Source: an uncultured Pelagibacteraceae bacterium
Lineage (GTDB): Bacteria; Pseudomonadota; Alphaproteobacteria; Pelagibacterales; Pelagibacteraceae
Direction: 5' to 3'
Assembly: GCA_902557585.1 (NCBI GenBank)
Contig: CACEBA010000017.1
Location: forward strand, 1-14,253
Length of the DNA: 14,253 nucleotides
The position numbers and the translations under genes are program-made. This document shows, in pieces, positions 1-7,557 of the stretch (positions within the stretch are counted from its first letter, which is position 1; each line of letters starts with the position of its first letter). The notes under the pieces were generated by a model. It saw nothing but the letters and a program-made list of their open reading frames with translations. It ran no database searches and was not told the origin of the DNA.

Positions 1-1
1 C

Positions 2-415
2 GATAACAAAGAACAGGGTGCAATTTATCATGATAACTTAAAAGATTTATTATCTGTGTCAGATGTTTTGTCTGTATGTTGTCCAGCGTCAAAAGAAACA
101 ATAGATATGATAAACAAAGATACAATTGAATATTTACCTAAAGGTGCAGTTGTCACGAATGTTGCAAGAGGAGATATTATCGATGATGAAGCAATGATTG
201 ATGCTTTAGATAGAAGAAAAGTTTATGCAGTTGGATTAGATGTCTACAAAAATGAGCCAAATTTGAATAAAGGCTACTACAAACATAAAAGTGCATTTAT
301 ACTTCCTCACCTAGGGAGTGCCACAAAGGAAACTAGAACCGCCATGGCTAATTTAGCAATTGATAACATTGATGAATTTTTTAGAACTGGCAATTGTTTA
401 AATAAAGTGAACTAA
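2..415 (+). CDS. D-2-hydroxyacid dehydrogenase, C-terminal part (cut by left edge)
   Basis: The reading frame is open from base 2, so the gene begins outside the window; about 137 C-terminal residues are present. This is the NAD-binding and catalytic C-terminal half of a D-isomer-specific 2-hydroxyacid dehydrogenase. The family signature NVARGDIID is at 158-184 and contains the catalytic Arg (codon 167-169). The catalytic Glu lies in DVYKNEP (codon 254-256) and the catalytic His in LPHLGSAT (codon 308-310). The family interconverts 2-keto acids and D-2-hydroxy acids with NAD(P)H in the cytoplasm. The sequence style resembles glyoxylate/hydroxypyruvate reductases, but the substrate cannot be fixed from this half. 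It lies 124 nt upstream of a TRAP carboxylate transporter in the same direction, so it may act on the transported acid; that link is inference. Confidence 0.9.
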   Translation, partial: DNKEQGAIYHDNLKDLLSVSDVLSVCCPASKETIDMINKDTIEYLPKGAVVTNVARGDIIDDEAMIDALDRRKVYAVGLDVYKNEPNLNKGYYKHKSAFILPHLGSATKETRTAMANLAIDNIDEFFRTGNCLNKVN

Positions 416-453
416 TAACTAATTTCAACTTTAAATTGTATAAATATCAATTT

Positions 454-476
454 AGAGGCAATCTGACCCTCTTTTT
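454..476 (+). terminator. Weak terminator-like hairpin after the dehydrogenase gene
   Basis: AGAGG (454-458) pairs with CCTCT (468-472) across a 9-nt loop, and a T run follows (472-476). The stem is only 5 bp and the T run is short, so termination may be partial. A second hairpin, TCTTT (470-474) with AAAGA (479-483), shares bases with it and cannot form at the same time. Confidence 0.3.
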
Positions 477-489
477 AGAAAGACTCTCA

Positions 490-495
490 TATGAT
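490..495 (+). promoter_or_regulatory. Possible -10 element for dctP
   Basis: TATGAT matches five of six bases of the sigma-70 -10 consensus and lies about 45 nt before the dctP start, giving a leader of roughly 37 nt. No good -35 is seen at 16-18 nt spacing. A second weak candidate, TATAAA, lies at 439-444. The call is tentative because A/T-rich gaps produce such matches by chance. Confidence 0.22.
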
Positions 496-525
496 TCTAT
501 GTTTAATTCTCGCTGTTAATTAACA

Positions 526-532
526 AGAGGAG
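526..532 (+). promoter_or_regulatory. Strong Shine-Dalgarno of dctP
   Basis: AGAGGAG lies 7 nt before the ATG at 540 and fixes that start. A ribosome-binding site this good is uncommon in this window, which fits the high expression usual for transporter binding proteins. Confidence 0.7.
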
Positions 533-539
533 AGAACAA

Positions 540-1697
540 ATGATTAAAAATAAAAAATCATTAAAAGGTGCAAAAACACCTTCAAGACGTAAGTTCTTCA
601 AAGCAGCAGCAGCAACAGGTGCAGCAGCAGCAACAGCTGTGGCTATGCCAAATGTAGCTTTTGGTGCTCCATTAACTTTAAAGATGCAAGCAGCTTGGCC
701 TTCAGGCGCAAACATCTTTTTTGAAATGGCAGGAGACTATGCAAAAATGGTCAGTGACATGTCTGGAGGAGAATTAAAAATTGATCTTCAGCCTGTTGGT
801 GCCGTTGTAAAAACTTCAGAAATTGGACAAGCAGTAAGTTCAGGAGTAGTAGATATGGGTCACTGGGTGACTGCATACTGGTACGGAAAAAATGCTGCAG
901 CTTCACTTTTTGGAACTGGTCCTTCATACGGAATGTCATCTCAAGAAGTTATGGGATGGATGGAGTATGGTGGAGGAAGAGCATTATACGAAGAAGCAGT
1001 AAAAAGTGTAGGATTTAATTACACTGGTTTCTTCCATATGCCAATGCCAGCTCAACCATTTGGTTGGTTCAAAAAGAACGTAACAAAAGTATCTGATGTT
1101 AAAGGTATGAAGTATAGAACGGTTGGTCTTGCGACTAACGTTTTAACTGCTATGGGAATGGTCGTAAGACAATTACCAGGTGGTGAGATTCAACCAGCTA
1201 TGAAAACTGGTTTGATTGATGCTGCTGAGTTTAACAACCCTACATCAGACTCACAGTTTGGAATGCAAGATGTCTCTAAACACTATCACTTAGGAAGTTT
1301 CCACCAATCTCAGGAAATGTTCGAAATTCCTATGAATACTAAGAGACTAAACAGCCTTGCACCTAAGCATCAAGCTATCTTGAAGAATGCTGCATATGCC
1401 GCAAACTCGGATAACTACTTCAAAGCTTTAGTTAGATATTCTGCTGACTTAGCTAAATTGATGAATGAGCATAAGGTAAACGTTTACCAAACATCTGATG
1501 CTATTTTAGCCGAGCAATTAAAAGGTTGGGATAAAATCATAAGTGAGTTTTCAGGAAAAGACGCTTTCTTTAAGAAAGTAGTAGACTCACAAAAAGCATA
1601 CGCTAAGAGAACAATGAAGTATCTGTTGATGAATCAACCGAACTACAAGCTAGCTTATGAAAATGAGTTTGGTCCAATTGCAAAAGTTAAAATTTAA
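540..1697 (+). CDS. dctP: TRAP transporter periplasmic substrate-binding protein, DctP/TakP type
   Basis: This 385-residue protein is the extracytoplasmic solute receptor of a tripartite ATP-independent periplasmic (TRAP) transporter, which captures an organic acid for Na+-driven uptake by DctQM. A twin-arginine signal is visible: SRRKFFK at residues 15-21, an Ala-rich hydrophobic stretch (22-35) and a likely cut after AFG at about residue 42, so export is probably by Tat as a folded protein. The mature part follows the family layout. MKYRTVG carries the expected carboxylate-binding Arg (R193), followed by PGGEIQPA (213-220) and GLIDAAEFNNP (224-234, E230), which matches the keto-acid-binding TakP-like branch better than the classical C4-dicarboxylate branch. 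The strong ribosome-binding site supports the start. An intrinsic terminator directly after the gene separates it from dctQM. The ligand is not determinable here; 2-oxo acids, hydroxy acids and other carboxylates are possible. Confidence 0.93.
   Translation: MIKNKKSLKGAKTPSRRKFFKAAAATGAAAATAVAMPNVAFGAPLTLKMQAAWPSGANIFFEMAGDYAKMVSDMSGGELKIDLQPVGAVVKTSEIGQAVSSGVVDMGHWVTAYWYGKNAAASLFGTGPSYGMSSQEVMGWMEYGGGRALYEEAVKSVGFNYTGFFHMPMPAQPFGWFKKNVTKVSDVKGMKYRTVGLATNVLTAMGMVVRQLPGGEIQPAMKTGLIDAAEFNNPTSDSQFGMQDVSKHYHLGSFHQSQEMFEIPMNTKRLNSLAPKHQAILKNAAYAANSDNYFKALVRYSADLAKLMNEHKVNVYQTSDAILAEQLKGWDKIISEFSGKDAFFKKVVDSQKAYAKRTMKYLLMNQPNYKLAYENEFGPIAKVKI
603..638 (+). repeat. 18-nt tandem repeat in the Tat signal of DctP
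   Basis: Two adjacent 18-nt units (603-620 and 621-638) differ at one base only. Each encodes an Ala-rich six-residue block (AAAATG, then AAAATA) in the hydrophobic core of the signal peptide. This looks like slippage or duplication that lengthened the signal's h-region. Confidence 0.75.
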
Positions 1698-1715
1698 TTA
1701 ACTTTTATCAAATTT

Positions 1716-1747
1716 AAAAAGGGGGTTTAAAAACCCCCTTTTTTTTT
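1716..1747 (+). terminator. Strong intrinsic terminator between dctP and dctQ
   Basis: A 10-bp perfect stem (AAAAAGGGGG at 1716-1725 with CCCCCTTTTT at 1734-1743) is followed by a T run to 1747. It is the clearest Rho-independent terminator in the window. Because dctQ starts only 26 nt later with no obvious promoter, it probably acts as an attenuator. Most transcripts would end after dctP and a minority read through, giving more binding protein than membrane subunits. Confidence 0.9.
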
Positions 1748-1773
1748 AGTTGAATTTAATATATTTGTTGAAG

Positions 1774-2343
1774 ATGGAATCATTCATTAAATTTGCCGAT
1801 ACACTTAGTACCTCAATGGGTAAAGCTTTTTCATGGTGTATTGTAATTTTAATGGGTGGGACTGTTTACGAAGTTGTTATGGCTTATGCTTTTAATAAGC
1901 CAACCTTATGGAATTTTGATTTTAGTATGCAGATGTATGGTGCGATACTAATGATGTCAGGTGCATACTGTTTAGCTACAGAAGCACATGTAAGAGGAGA
2001 TGTAATTTACAGACTATTTAAAGAAAGAACTCAGGCTTGGATAGATTTAGTTCTATACTTTATATTCTTTTTTCCTGGAGTAATTGCCTTAGCTTTCTAT
2101 GGCTATGAATATGCAGCTATTGCATGGAAAATTAAAGAAACTAGCTGGAGTAGTCCAGCTCAAATACAAATTTACATGGTAAAATCAATGATACCTTGTG
2201 CTGGTGTTCTTTTAATTATCCAAGGAGTTAGTGAAGTATTTAGATCTGTAATTTGTATAAGAACTGGTCATTGGCCATCAAGAATGGTTGTTGCAGAAGA
2301 AACAGAGCAGGTATTAATGAGACAATCAAAAACGGAGGAGTAA
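1774..2343 (+). CDS. dctQ: TRAP transporter small membrane subunit (DctQ)
   Basis: This 189-residue protein has four predicted membrane helices (about residues 19-40, 52-68, 89-112 and 133-151), as expected for the DctQ subunit that joins the binding protein to the large permease. The loop motif HVRGD (72-76) matches the HVR.D signature of the family. ATG 1774 is chosen because TTG codons at 1750, 1765 and 1768 would add only a short tail and lie nearly against the terminator; no clear Shine-Dalgarno is seen. The C terminus is charged (Glu/Lys-rich) and cytoplasmic. dctM begins 4 nt after the stop, so the two are co-transcribed and probably coupled. Confidence 0.9.
   Translation: MESFIKFADTLSTSMGKAFSWCIVILMGGTVYEVVMAYAFNKPTLWNFDFSMQMYGAILMMSGAYCLATEAHVRGDVIYRLFKERTQAWIDLVLYFIFFFPGVIALAFYGYEYAAIAWKIKETSWSSPAQIQIYMVKSMIPCAGVLLIIQGVSEVFRSVICIRTGHWPSRMVVAEETEQVLMRQSKTEE
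2334..2340 (+). promoter_or_regulatory. Strong Shine-Dalgarno of dctM
   Basis: GGAGGAG, formed by the last codons of dctQ, lies 7 nt before the ATG at 2348 and decides that start. Confidence 0.75.
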
Positions 2344-2347
2344 AAAG

Positions 2348-3709
2348 ATGTTGTTTAGTTTAACAAATCCAGAAGTTGCTATTTTAATGATGGGAATTTT
2401 TCTTTTTGCAGTTCTTTTAGGTTTTCCAATTGCTTTTACTTTAATGGCAATGGGAATTGGTTTTGGTTATTACGCTTATTATGATGCTACCATGATGGAG
2501 CATATTTTCGATAATAGAATATTCCAATTATTTGTTCAAAATACTTATACTGTTATGGATAATAATGTACTCACCGCTGTCCCTTTATTTTTATTTATGG
2601 GTTATTTGGTTGAAAGAGCAGGAATAGTTGCAAAGTTATTTTTTGCAATAAGACTAGCTGCACATAGATTACCTGCATCAATGGCAGTAGCAGCCTTAAT
2701 TACTTGTACACTATTCTCAACAGCAACAGGAATTATTGGTGCAGTTGTAACTTTAATGGGATTATTAGCTTGGCCTGCAATGGTCAAAGCAGGATACGAT
2801 AAAAAATTTGCATCAGGAATAATCTGCTCTGGTGGATGTTTAGGAATATTAATTCCTCCAAGTATTATGTTAATTGTTTATTCTGTAATAGCTCAATTGT
2901 CACCGTTAAGACTTTTTGCAGCTGCAATTTTCCCGGGACTCTTGTTAGCTGGTCTTTACATAGGTTATGCAGTATTCAGAGCTTGGTTGAATCCATCAAT
3001 AGCCCCAAGACCACCAGCAGAGGATATACCTCCAAGATCTGAAATTTTAAAAGAGGTATTAGTTTCATTTGTTCCTCTTTTCGGTTTAATTATGTTAGTG
3101 CTTGGAACAATATTAGCTGGAATAGCTACACCTGCCGAGGCTGCAGCAGCAGGTGCATTCGGGGCACTGGTATTATCATGGTTTTATAAAACTCTTAAAT
3201 GGCAAAATTTTAAAGAGTCCGTATTTTTAACAGCAAAAACAACTGCAATGATTATGTGGTTATTTATTGGTTCTTGGACTTTTTCATCAGTTTTTTCTTA
3301 TTTAGGCGGTCATGAAGTTTTTGAGCACTTTTTCACTTCAATAAATATTTCAACATGGCAATTTTTGGTAATTACTCAAATAATAATTTTTCTTTTAGGT
3401 TGGCCGCTAGAGTGGACTGAGATTTTAATTATTTTTGTTCCAATATTTTTACCATTGTTAGAAATATTTGGTGTTAATCCTTATTTCTTTGCAATGTTAA
3501 TAGCATTAAACTTACAAACATCTTTTTTAACTCCTCCCATGGCGATGTCTGCCTATTATTTAAAGGGAGTTCAAAAAACTAATGTTGAACTTTTAGAAAT
3601 TTTTAGAGGAATAATGCCATTTTTGGGAATTGTAATTTTTGCAATGTTTTTAATGTATATGTTCCCATCAATAGCTTTATGGTTACCCGAAACACTATTC
3701 GCTCAATAA
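2348..3709 (+). CDS. dctM: TRAP transporter large permease subunit (DctM)
   Basis: This 453-residue, highly hydrophobic protein is the transport subunit of the TRAP system, moving substrate from the DctP receptor across the inner membrane with a sodium gradient. About twelve helices can be traced. Family features include the glycine-rich segment SGGCLGILIPPSI (161-173), followed by a long hydrophobic run and a cytoplasmic loop near residues 217-233. A similar segment near the C terminus (TSFLTPPMAMSAYYLKG) corresponds to the second inverted-repeat half. Length is slightly above the usual 425-440. The ATG is fixed by a strong ribosome-binding site. The amidase gene starts 6 nt downstream with no terminator, so it probably lies on the same transcript. 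Confidence 0.95.
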   Translation: MLFSLTNPEVAILMMGIFLFAVLLGFPIAFTLMAMGIGFGYYAYYDATMMEHIFDNRIFQLFVQNTYTVMDNNVLTAVPLFLFMGYLVERAGIVAKLFFAIRLAAHRLPASMAVAALITCTLFSTATGIIGAVVTLMGLLAWPAMVKAGYDKKFASGIICSGGCLGILIPPSIMLIVYSVIAQLSPLRLFAAAIFPGLLLAGLYIGYAVFRAWLNPSIAPRPPAEDIPPRSEILKEVLVSFVPLFGLIMLVLGTILAGIATPAEAAAAGAFGALVLSWFYKTLKWQNFKESVFLTAKTTAMIMWLFIGSWTFSSVFSYLGGHEVFEHFFTSINISTWQFLVITQIIIFLLGWPLEWTEILIIFVPIFLPLLEIFGVNPYFFAMLIALNLQTSFLTPPMAMSAYYLKGVQKTNVELLEIFRGIMPFLGIVIFAMFLMYMFPSIALWLPETLFAQ

Positions 3710-3715
3710 AATAAA

Positions 3716-5044
3716 ATGATAGACATCCATTCGTTAAAAGTTGAAGAACTTGTTTCGAAAATAAAAGACTCTCAATTAACATCAGTTGAAATTTGCAAGA
3801 AATACATTGAAAGAATTAATAAATTTGAGAAAGATGTTAAAGCATGGGCACATTTTAACAAAAAATTATTACTAGAAAAAGCTGCAGATGCAGATGAACA
3901 TAGAAGATCTGGAAAACCAACAGGACCACTTCATGGAATACCTGTGGCTGTTAAAGATATTATAGGTACTCTTGATATGCCAACTGAGTGTGGAACTGCA
4001 ATTAGAAAAGGTAAATCTTATTCACAGAACGCTGAAATAATTGATTTATTACTATCGGCGGGGGCAATAGTAATGGGCAAAACAGCAACATCAGAATTAG
4101 CTTATCTTGGCCCACCTAAAACTACAAATCCTCATGATCATTCAAGAACTCCAGGAGGATCATCTAGTGGATCTGCAGCTTCAGTAGCCTCTTTTATGGC
4201 CCCACTATCTATAGGTTCTCAAACAGGCGGATCTGTAATTAGACCTGCATCATATTGTGGCATAGTTGGATATAAACCCACTTATGGACTAATTTCTAGA
4301 AATGGTGTTCTCAAAACATCTGAAAAATTAGATCACATAGGTATTTTTGGAAGATCGGTTGAGGATGTGGCACTTCTTGCAAAAGTTTTAATTAAGAAAG
4401 ATAACTATGATGCTGCAACAGTACACTATTCGACAGAAAACATGTTAGAAGAAGTAAAAAAAGGTCCATTGTTTGAACCTAAATTTATATTTTATAAAAC
4501 TGAAAATTGGAAAATTATCGAAAAAAAATCAAGAGAAGCTTTTGAATATTTTATAAAATCTTTTAAAACTAATATTGAGGTATTTGATACACCTTCCTAT
4601 TTCAAGGATATTCATAAATATCATCAAATAATTCATGAAACAGATTTAGCAAACAATTTTGCTCTTTATTATAAAAAGTACAAAAAAAAATTATCCAAAT
4701 ATATGCAAGATGCAATTATAAAAGGCAATAAACATTCTGCAAAAGAATATGCTGAAGCAATTGATTTTATGAAAAGAAGTTATGAGTCTTATCAGGAAGT
4801 ATTTGAGGATTATCATGGGGTATTATCCCCATCAAGTCCAGGAGTTGCTCCGAAAGGTTTAAAAAGTACTGGAACTGCTGAATTTAATAAAGTCTGGTCT
4901 TATTTGGGTACCCCATGTATTTCTCTTCCCTTGCTTCAAGGAGAGGGTAATTTGCCTTTAGGAGTTCAATTAATTGGTGCAAGATTTGATGATCATAGAT
5001 TTTTAGGTATTGCTAATTGGCTGGAAAAGGAATGTAATAAATAA
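3716..5044 (+). CDS. Amidase-signature family hydrolase
   Basis: This 442-residue cytoplasmic protein belongs to the amidase signature family (Ser-cisSer-Lys hydrolases such as amidases, GatA and allophanate hydrolase). The triad is complete: K80 in HGIPVAVKDIIGT, the cis-Ser S149 in TPGGSSSGSAA, and nucleophile S173 in GSQTGGSVIRPASY. The C-terminal part has the usual GVQLIGARFDD segment. It hydrolyses a C-N amide bond, but substrate range is so wide that the compound cannot be named. A GatA role is unlikely because no gatB or gatC is adjacent. It follows dctM by 6 nt, so the amide may be the TRAP substrate or a derivative of it (inference). No clear Shine-Dalgarno precedes the ATG; translation may be coupled to dctM. 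Confidence 0.93.
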   Translation: MIDIHSLKVEELVSKIKDSQLTSVEICKKYIERINKFEKDVKAWAHFNKKLLLEKAADADEHRRSGKPTGPLHGIPVAVKDIIGTLDMPTECGTAIRKGKSYSQNAEIIDLLLSAGAIVMGKTATSELAYLGPPKTTNPHDHSRTPGGSSSGSAASVASFMAPLSIGSQTGGSVIRPASYCGIVGYKPTYGLISRNGVLKTSEKLDHIGIFGRSVEDVALLAKVLIKKDNYDAATVHYSTENMLEEVKKGPLFEPKFIFYKTENWKIIEKKSREAFEYFIKSFKTNIEVFDTPSYFKDIHKYHQIIHETDLANNFALYYKKYKKKLSKYMQDAIIKGNKHSAKEYAEAIDFMKRSYESYQEVFEDYHGVLSPSSPGVAPKGLKSTGTAEFNKVWSYLGTPCISLPLLQGEGNLPLGVQLIGARFDDHRFLGIANWLEKECNK

Positions 5045-5045
5045 A

Positions 5046-5222
5046 ATGAATAAATTTACAACATTTCTAGGAACATTGCTGGCAGCAGCATTTCTAATCG
5101 GTCTTGCAACGACATTAACAAGATCTACAATGATTGGTTTTTTTGACGTACTCCCTGTTTATATCTTAATGGCCATAGCAATTTTTATGATGGTCTACGA
5201 AGCCTTTTTCGACAAAAAATAA
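5046..5222 (+). CDS. Small two-helix membrane protein, unknown function
   Basis: This is a 58-residue protein with two membrane helices (about residues 7-24 and 33-52), a short loop containing TLTRSTM, and a charged end (FFDKK). The ATG at 5046 comes 1 nt after the amidase stop, which argues for translational coupling to the amidase; starting there also avoids a long overlap from an upstream in-frame ATG at 5010. I do not recognise a family. Its place behind a TRAP transporter and amidase suggests an accessory membrane part of that module, but nothing in the sequence proves a function. Confidence 0.7.
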   Translation: MNKFTTFLGTLLAAAFLIGLATTLTRSTMIGFFDVLPVYILMAIAIFMMVYEAFFDKK

Positions 5223-5237
5223 TTTTCAAGTATTAAA

Positions 5238-6143
5238 TTGTCTAAACAAAAAACAAATTTTTTAGCTTTTTCATTACTGTTTATTCAACCAATTTTTATG
5301 TCTTCTAATCTAATAGTTGCTAGAGGCGGTGTTGAATTTGTGCCCCCAATTTCTTTGGCATTTTGGAGATGGACCTTTGTTTTTATAATTCTTTTACCTT
5401 TTACGTATTTTTCTTTGAAAAAAAATTATTCAATTATTAAAAAAGAATATAAAAAATTATTTTTTCTTGGTTCCATGGGATGTGGTGTTTGTGGAGCTTT
5501 TCCATTTTTAGCTGGAGAAACAACAACGGTTACTAATATGGGGATTATTTATACCTCTTCTCCAATTTTTATAATTTTGATTTCAGCAATATTTTTTCAA
5601 GAAAAAATAAATTTTCTAAAAATTATTGGACTAATTTCTTGTTTAATTGGAGTTTTTGCAATCATTATTAAAGGAGACTTAGAATTGTTAATAAATTTAA
5701 ACTTTACAATCGGTGATCTATGGATGCTTGCTGCGGCTATAGGTTGGGCACTATATTCGATCTATCTTTTTTATTGGAAATCTGAATTATCAATATTTCA
5801 AAGATTTACGTTGGTATCTTTTTTTGGTGCACTTAGTTTATTACCTTTTTATATAGCTGAAGAATTTTTAGTAGCTAGGACTGTTTTTAATGAAGAATTT
5901 TATATGTGGGTATTATTTGCAGCTATATCACCAGGCATAATTGCATTTACTTTATACACTCAAGCTCAAAAAAGTCTGGGAGCATCGTTAACAGGTTTTA
6001 CACTTTATATTTTTACAATTTATGGGGCAATTTATGGTTATTTTATATTTGATGAAAAACTTGAAACCTTTCATTATGTAGGTACAGCTTTAGTATTTTT
6101 GGGTGTTTATTTAGCTAAAAAAAATTATGAAATTAAAACGTAG
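5238..6143 (+). CDS. EamA/DMT-family permease
   Basis: This is a 301-residue protein with about ten membrane helices in two homologous EamA halves (roughly residues 10-145 and 158-297), the standard layout of drug/metabolite transporter superfamily exporters. Recognisable segments are FWRWTFVFIILLPF after helix 1-2 and the second-half motif around WMLAAAIGWALYSIYLF. The family exports amino acids, metabolites or drugs; the substrate is not predictable. The start is taken as TTG at 5238, because the stop of the previous gene is just upstream and the first in-frame ATG (codon 21) would remove most of helix 1. No Shine-Dalgarno is seen, and the gap to the small membrane protein is 15 nt. Confidence 0.88.
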   Translation: MSKQKTNFLAFSLLFIQPIFMSSNLIVARGGVEFVPPISLAFWRWTFVFIILLPFTYFSLKKNYSIIKKEYKKLFFLGSMGCGVCGAFPFLAGETTTVTNMGIIYTSSPIFIILISAIFFQEKINFLKIIGLISCLIGVFAIIIKGDLELLINLNFTIGDLWMLAAAIGWALYSIYLFYWKSELSIFQRFTLVSFFGALSLLPFYIAEEFLVARTVFNEEFYMWVLFAAISPGIIAFTLYTQAQKSLGASLTGFTLYIFTIYGAIYGYFIFDEKLETFHYVGTALVFLGVYLAKKNYEIKT

Positions 6144-6945
6144 GAATTTATTTTTGGAAATTATAATTGGAATTATAACTATTTATGTTTCAATATTAAT
6201 TTTGCTTTTCATATTTCAGCGAAATCTTATGTATCATCCAGATGAAAACAACTATTTTGGGGACAAATTAGAAGTAGAAATAGAAAAAGTTAATATTAAA
6301 ACAAGCGATAACATTAATCTCTTGGGATGGTTTCACAACAAAAGTTTAGATAATTATAAAACTATACTTTATTTTCATGGAAATGCGGGAAAACTTGAAA
6401 ATAGAATATATAAATTAAATCATTTTAAAGATTTAAATGTAAATTTTTTAATCATTGCTTGGAGAGGTTTTAGTGGCAATCAGGGTAAACCTAGTGAAAA
6501 TAACCTTTATATTGACGGAAATAGTGCAATTGATTGGCTTAAAAAAAAAGGTGTAGCTGAAAAAGATATAATCATTTATGGAGAATCGCTAGGCACTGGA
6601 ATAGCAACAGAGATATCTCAAAATAAAAATTTTGCTGGATTAATTTTGGAGACACCATTCACTTCTATGATAGAAGCTGCAAAGAATTTTTATCCTTACG
6701 TACCTGTAGGTCTTCTTTTAAAAGATAAATACAAAAACCAAGAAAAAATTAAAAATATTAAAATTCCCATTTTAGTTATGCATGGTAAGGCTGATCAAAT
6801 AGTTCCTTTCTGGATGGGAAAAAGAATATTTGATTTAGCAAATAATCCTAAATATTCATATTTTACAGAGTATGATGATCACATGATGGAATACGATTCT
6901 AAGCTAGTATCAGCATTAGATGATTTTTTAAACCGATTAAATTAG
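6127..6945 (+). CDS. Membrane-anchored alpha/beta hydrolase (BEM46/ABHD13-like)
   Basis: This 272-residue protein has one N-terminal membrane helix (about residues 9-29) after a basic start (KLKRR), so the catalytic domain is anchored and probably faces the periplasm. The fold's key elements are present: oxyanion-region HGN (84-86), nucleophile S154 in GESLG, acid D223 in HGKADQIVP, and His H252 in YDDHMM. This arrangement fits the BEM46/ABHD13-like serine hydrolases, most of which lack a known substrate. The ATG lies inside the end of the EamA gene (17-nt overlap in another frame), so the two are co-transcribed and likely coupled. Esterase, thioesterase or peptidase activity is possible. Confidence 0.88.
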   Translation: MKLKRRNLFLEIIIGIITIYVSILILLFIFQRNLMYHPDENNYFGDKLEVEIEKVNIKTSDNINLLGWFHNKSLDNYKTILYFHGNAGKLENRIYKLNHFKDLNVNFLIIAWRGFSGNQGKPSENNLYIDGNSAIDWLKKKGVAEKDIIIYGESLGTGIATEISQNKNFAGLILETPFTSMIEAAKNFYPYVPVGLLLKDKYKNQEKIKNIKIPILVMHGKADQIVPFWMGKRIFDLANNPKYSYFTEYDDHMMEYDSKLVSALDDFLNRLN

Positions 6946-6962
6946 GCCACATTCTAAACAAA

Positions 6963-6968
6963 TATAAT
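6963..6968 (+). promoter_or_regulatory. Possible -10 element for the secreted-protein gene
   Basis: A perfect TATAAT lies 25 nt before the GTG at 6994, in the 48-nt gap after the hydrolase gene. No convincing -35 is found upstream, and such a match can occur by chance in AT-rich sequence. Confidence 0.3.
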
Positions 6969-6993
6969 TCAAACTTTTTTTTAATAATTAAGT

Positions 6994-7557
6994 GTGAAAA
7001 AATTATATTTAATTGTTCTAATATTACTTTCATTTCAAACCTTCAGTTATCCTAATGAAAATTTATCTTCTGTTGATAATTTATTTCATATAGATCAAAT
7101 GAATTCTCATAATGAAAACTTTGCTTTATATTTTAAAACACGTCAAAAGGCTATTTTGGCAAAGGGAGAAGATAGTAATTATTTAAATGATTATCCTAAG
7201 GATCTTTATATTTACAATTATAAAACTAAAAAATCTTTACCTTTAATATCTCATGAATGGTTTCCAAAAAAAGCTAAATATTTTTTACAAGAATATGATT
7301 TTCCAGTTTTTCCAGATGATTTTGCCTACTATCTATTAAAAGATAATAAAACACTTGTTATGATTAGTGCTGTTAAAAGTTTAAAAGCAAACTTTAAATT
7401 TGACATTATAGAAAAGAAATTAGAACTATATCCAGTTAATGGAAAATTTGATTTTATTATTTCTTCAATTGCGAAAGGCTGTGATCATTACGAATTTAAG
7501 GATAATTATAAGTGTAGTTTTTATAAACCTTTGATCTCAAGCACTTTAATTAATTAA
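6994..7557 (+). CDS. Unrecognised small secreted protein
   Basis: This is a 187-residue protein starting at GTG. Its first 20 residues form a typical Sec signal peptide: basic KK, a hydrophobic core (LYLIVLILLSF), then a polar cleavage region ending near TFSYP. The GTG is preferred because it sits exactly where the signal needs its start. The mature part is rich in Lys, Phe, Tyr and Asp, with no motif I recognise. Two Cys near the C terminus, 11 residues apart (C-DHYEFKDNYK-C), could form a disulfide in the periplasm. The last 8 nt overlap the 3' end of ftsY on the opposite strand. Function is unknown. Confidence 0.75.
   Translation: MKKLYLIVLILLSFQTFSYPNENLSSVDNLFHIDQMNSHNENFALYFKTRQKAILAKGEDSNYLNDYPKDLYIYNYKTKKSLPLISHEWFPKKAKYFLQEYDFPVFPDDFAYYLLKDNKTLVMISAVKSLKANFKFDIIEKKLELYPVNGKFDFIISSIAKGCDHYEFKDNYKCSFYKPLISSTLIN

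Noticed and set aside
2836..3042. A 68-codon + strand frame inside dctM
   Set aside because: It is an out-of-frame shadow of a clear membrane-protein gene.
3716..5044. The amidase gene as gatA of the tRNA amidotransferase
   Set aside because: No gatB or gatC is adjacent, and the context is a transporter operon. The triad is common to the whole family, so a general amidase call is safer.
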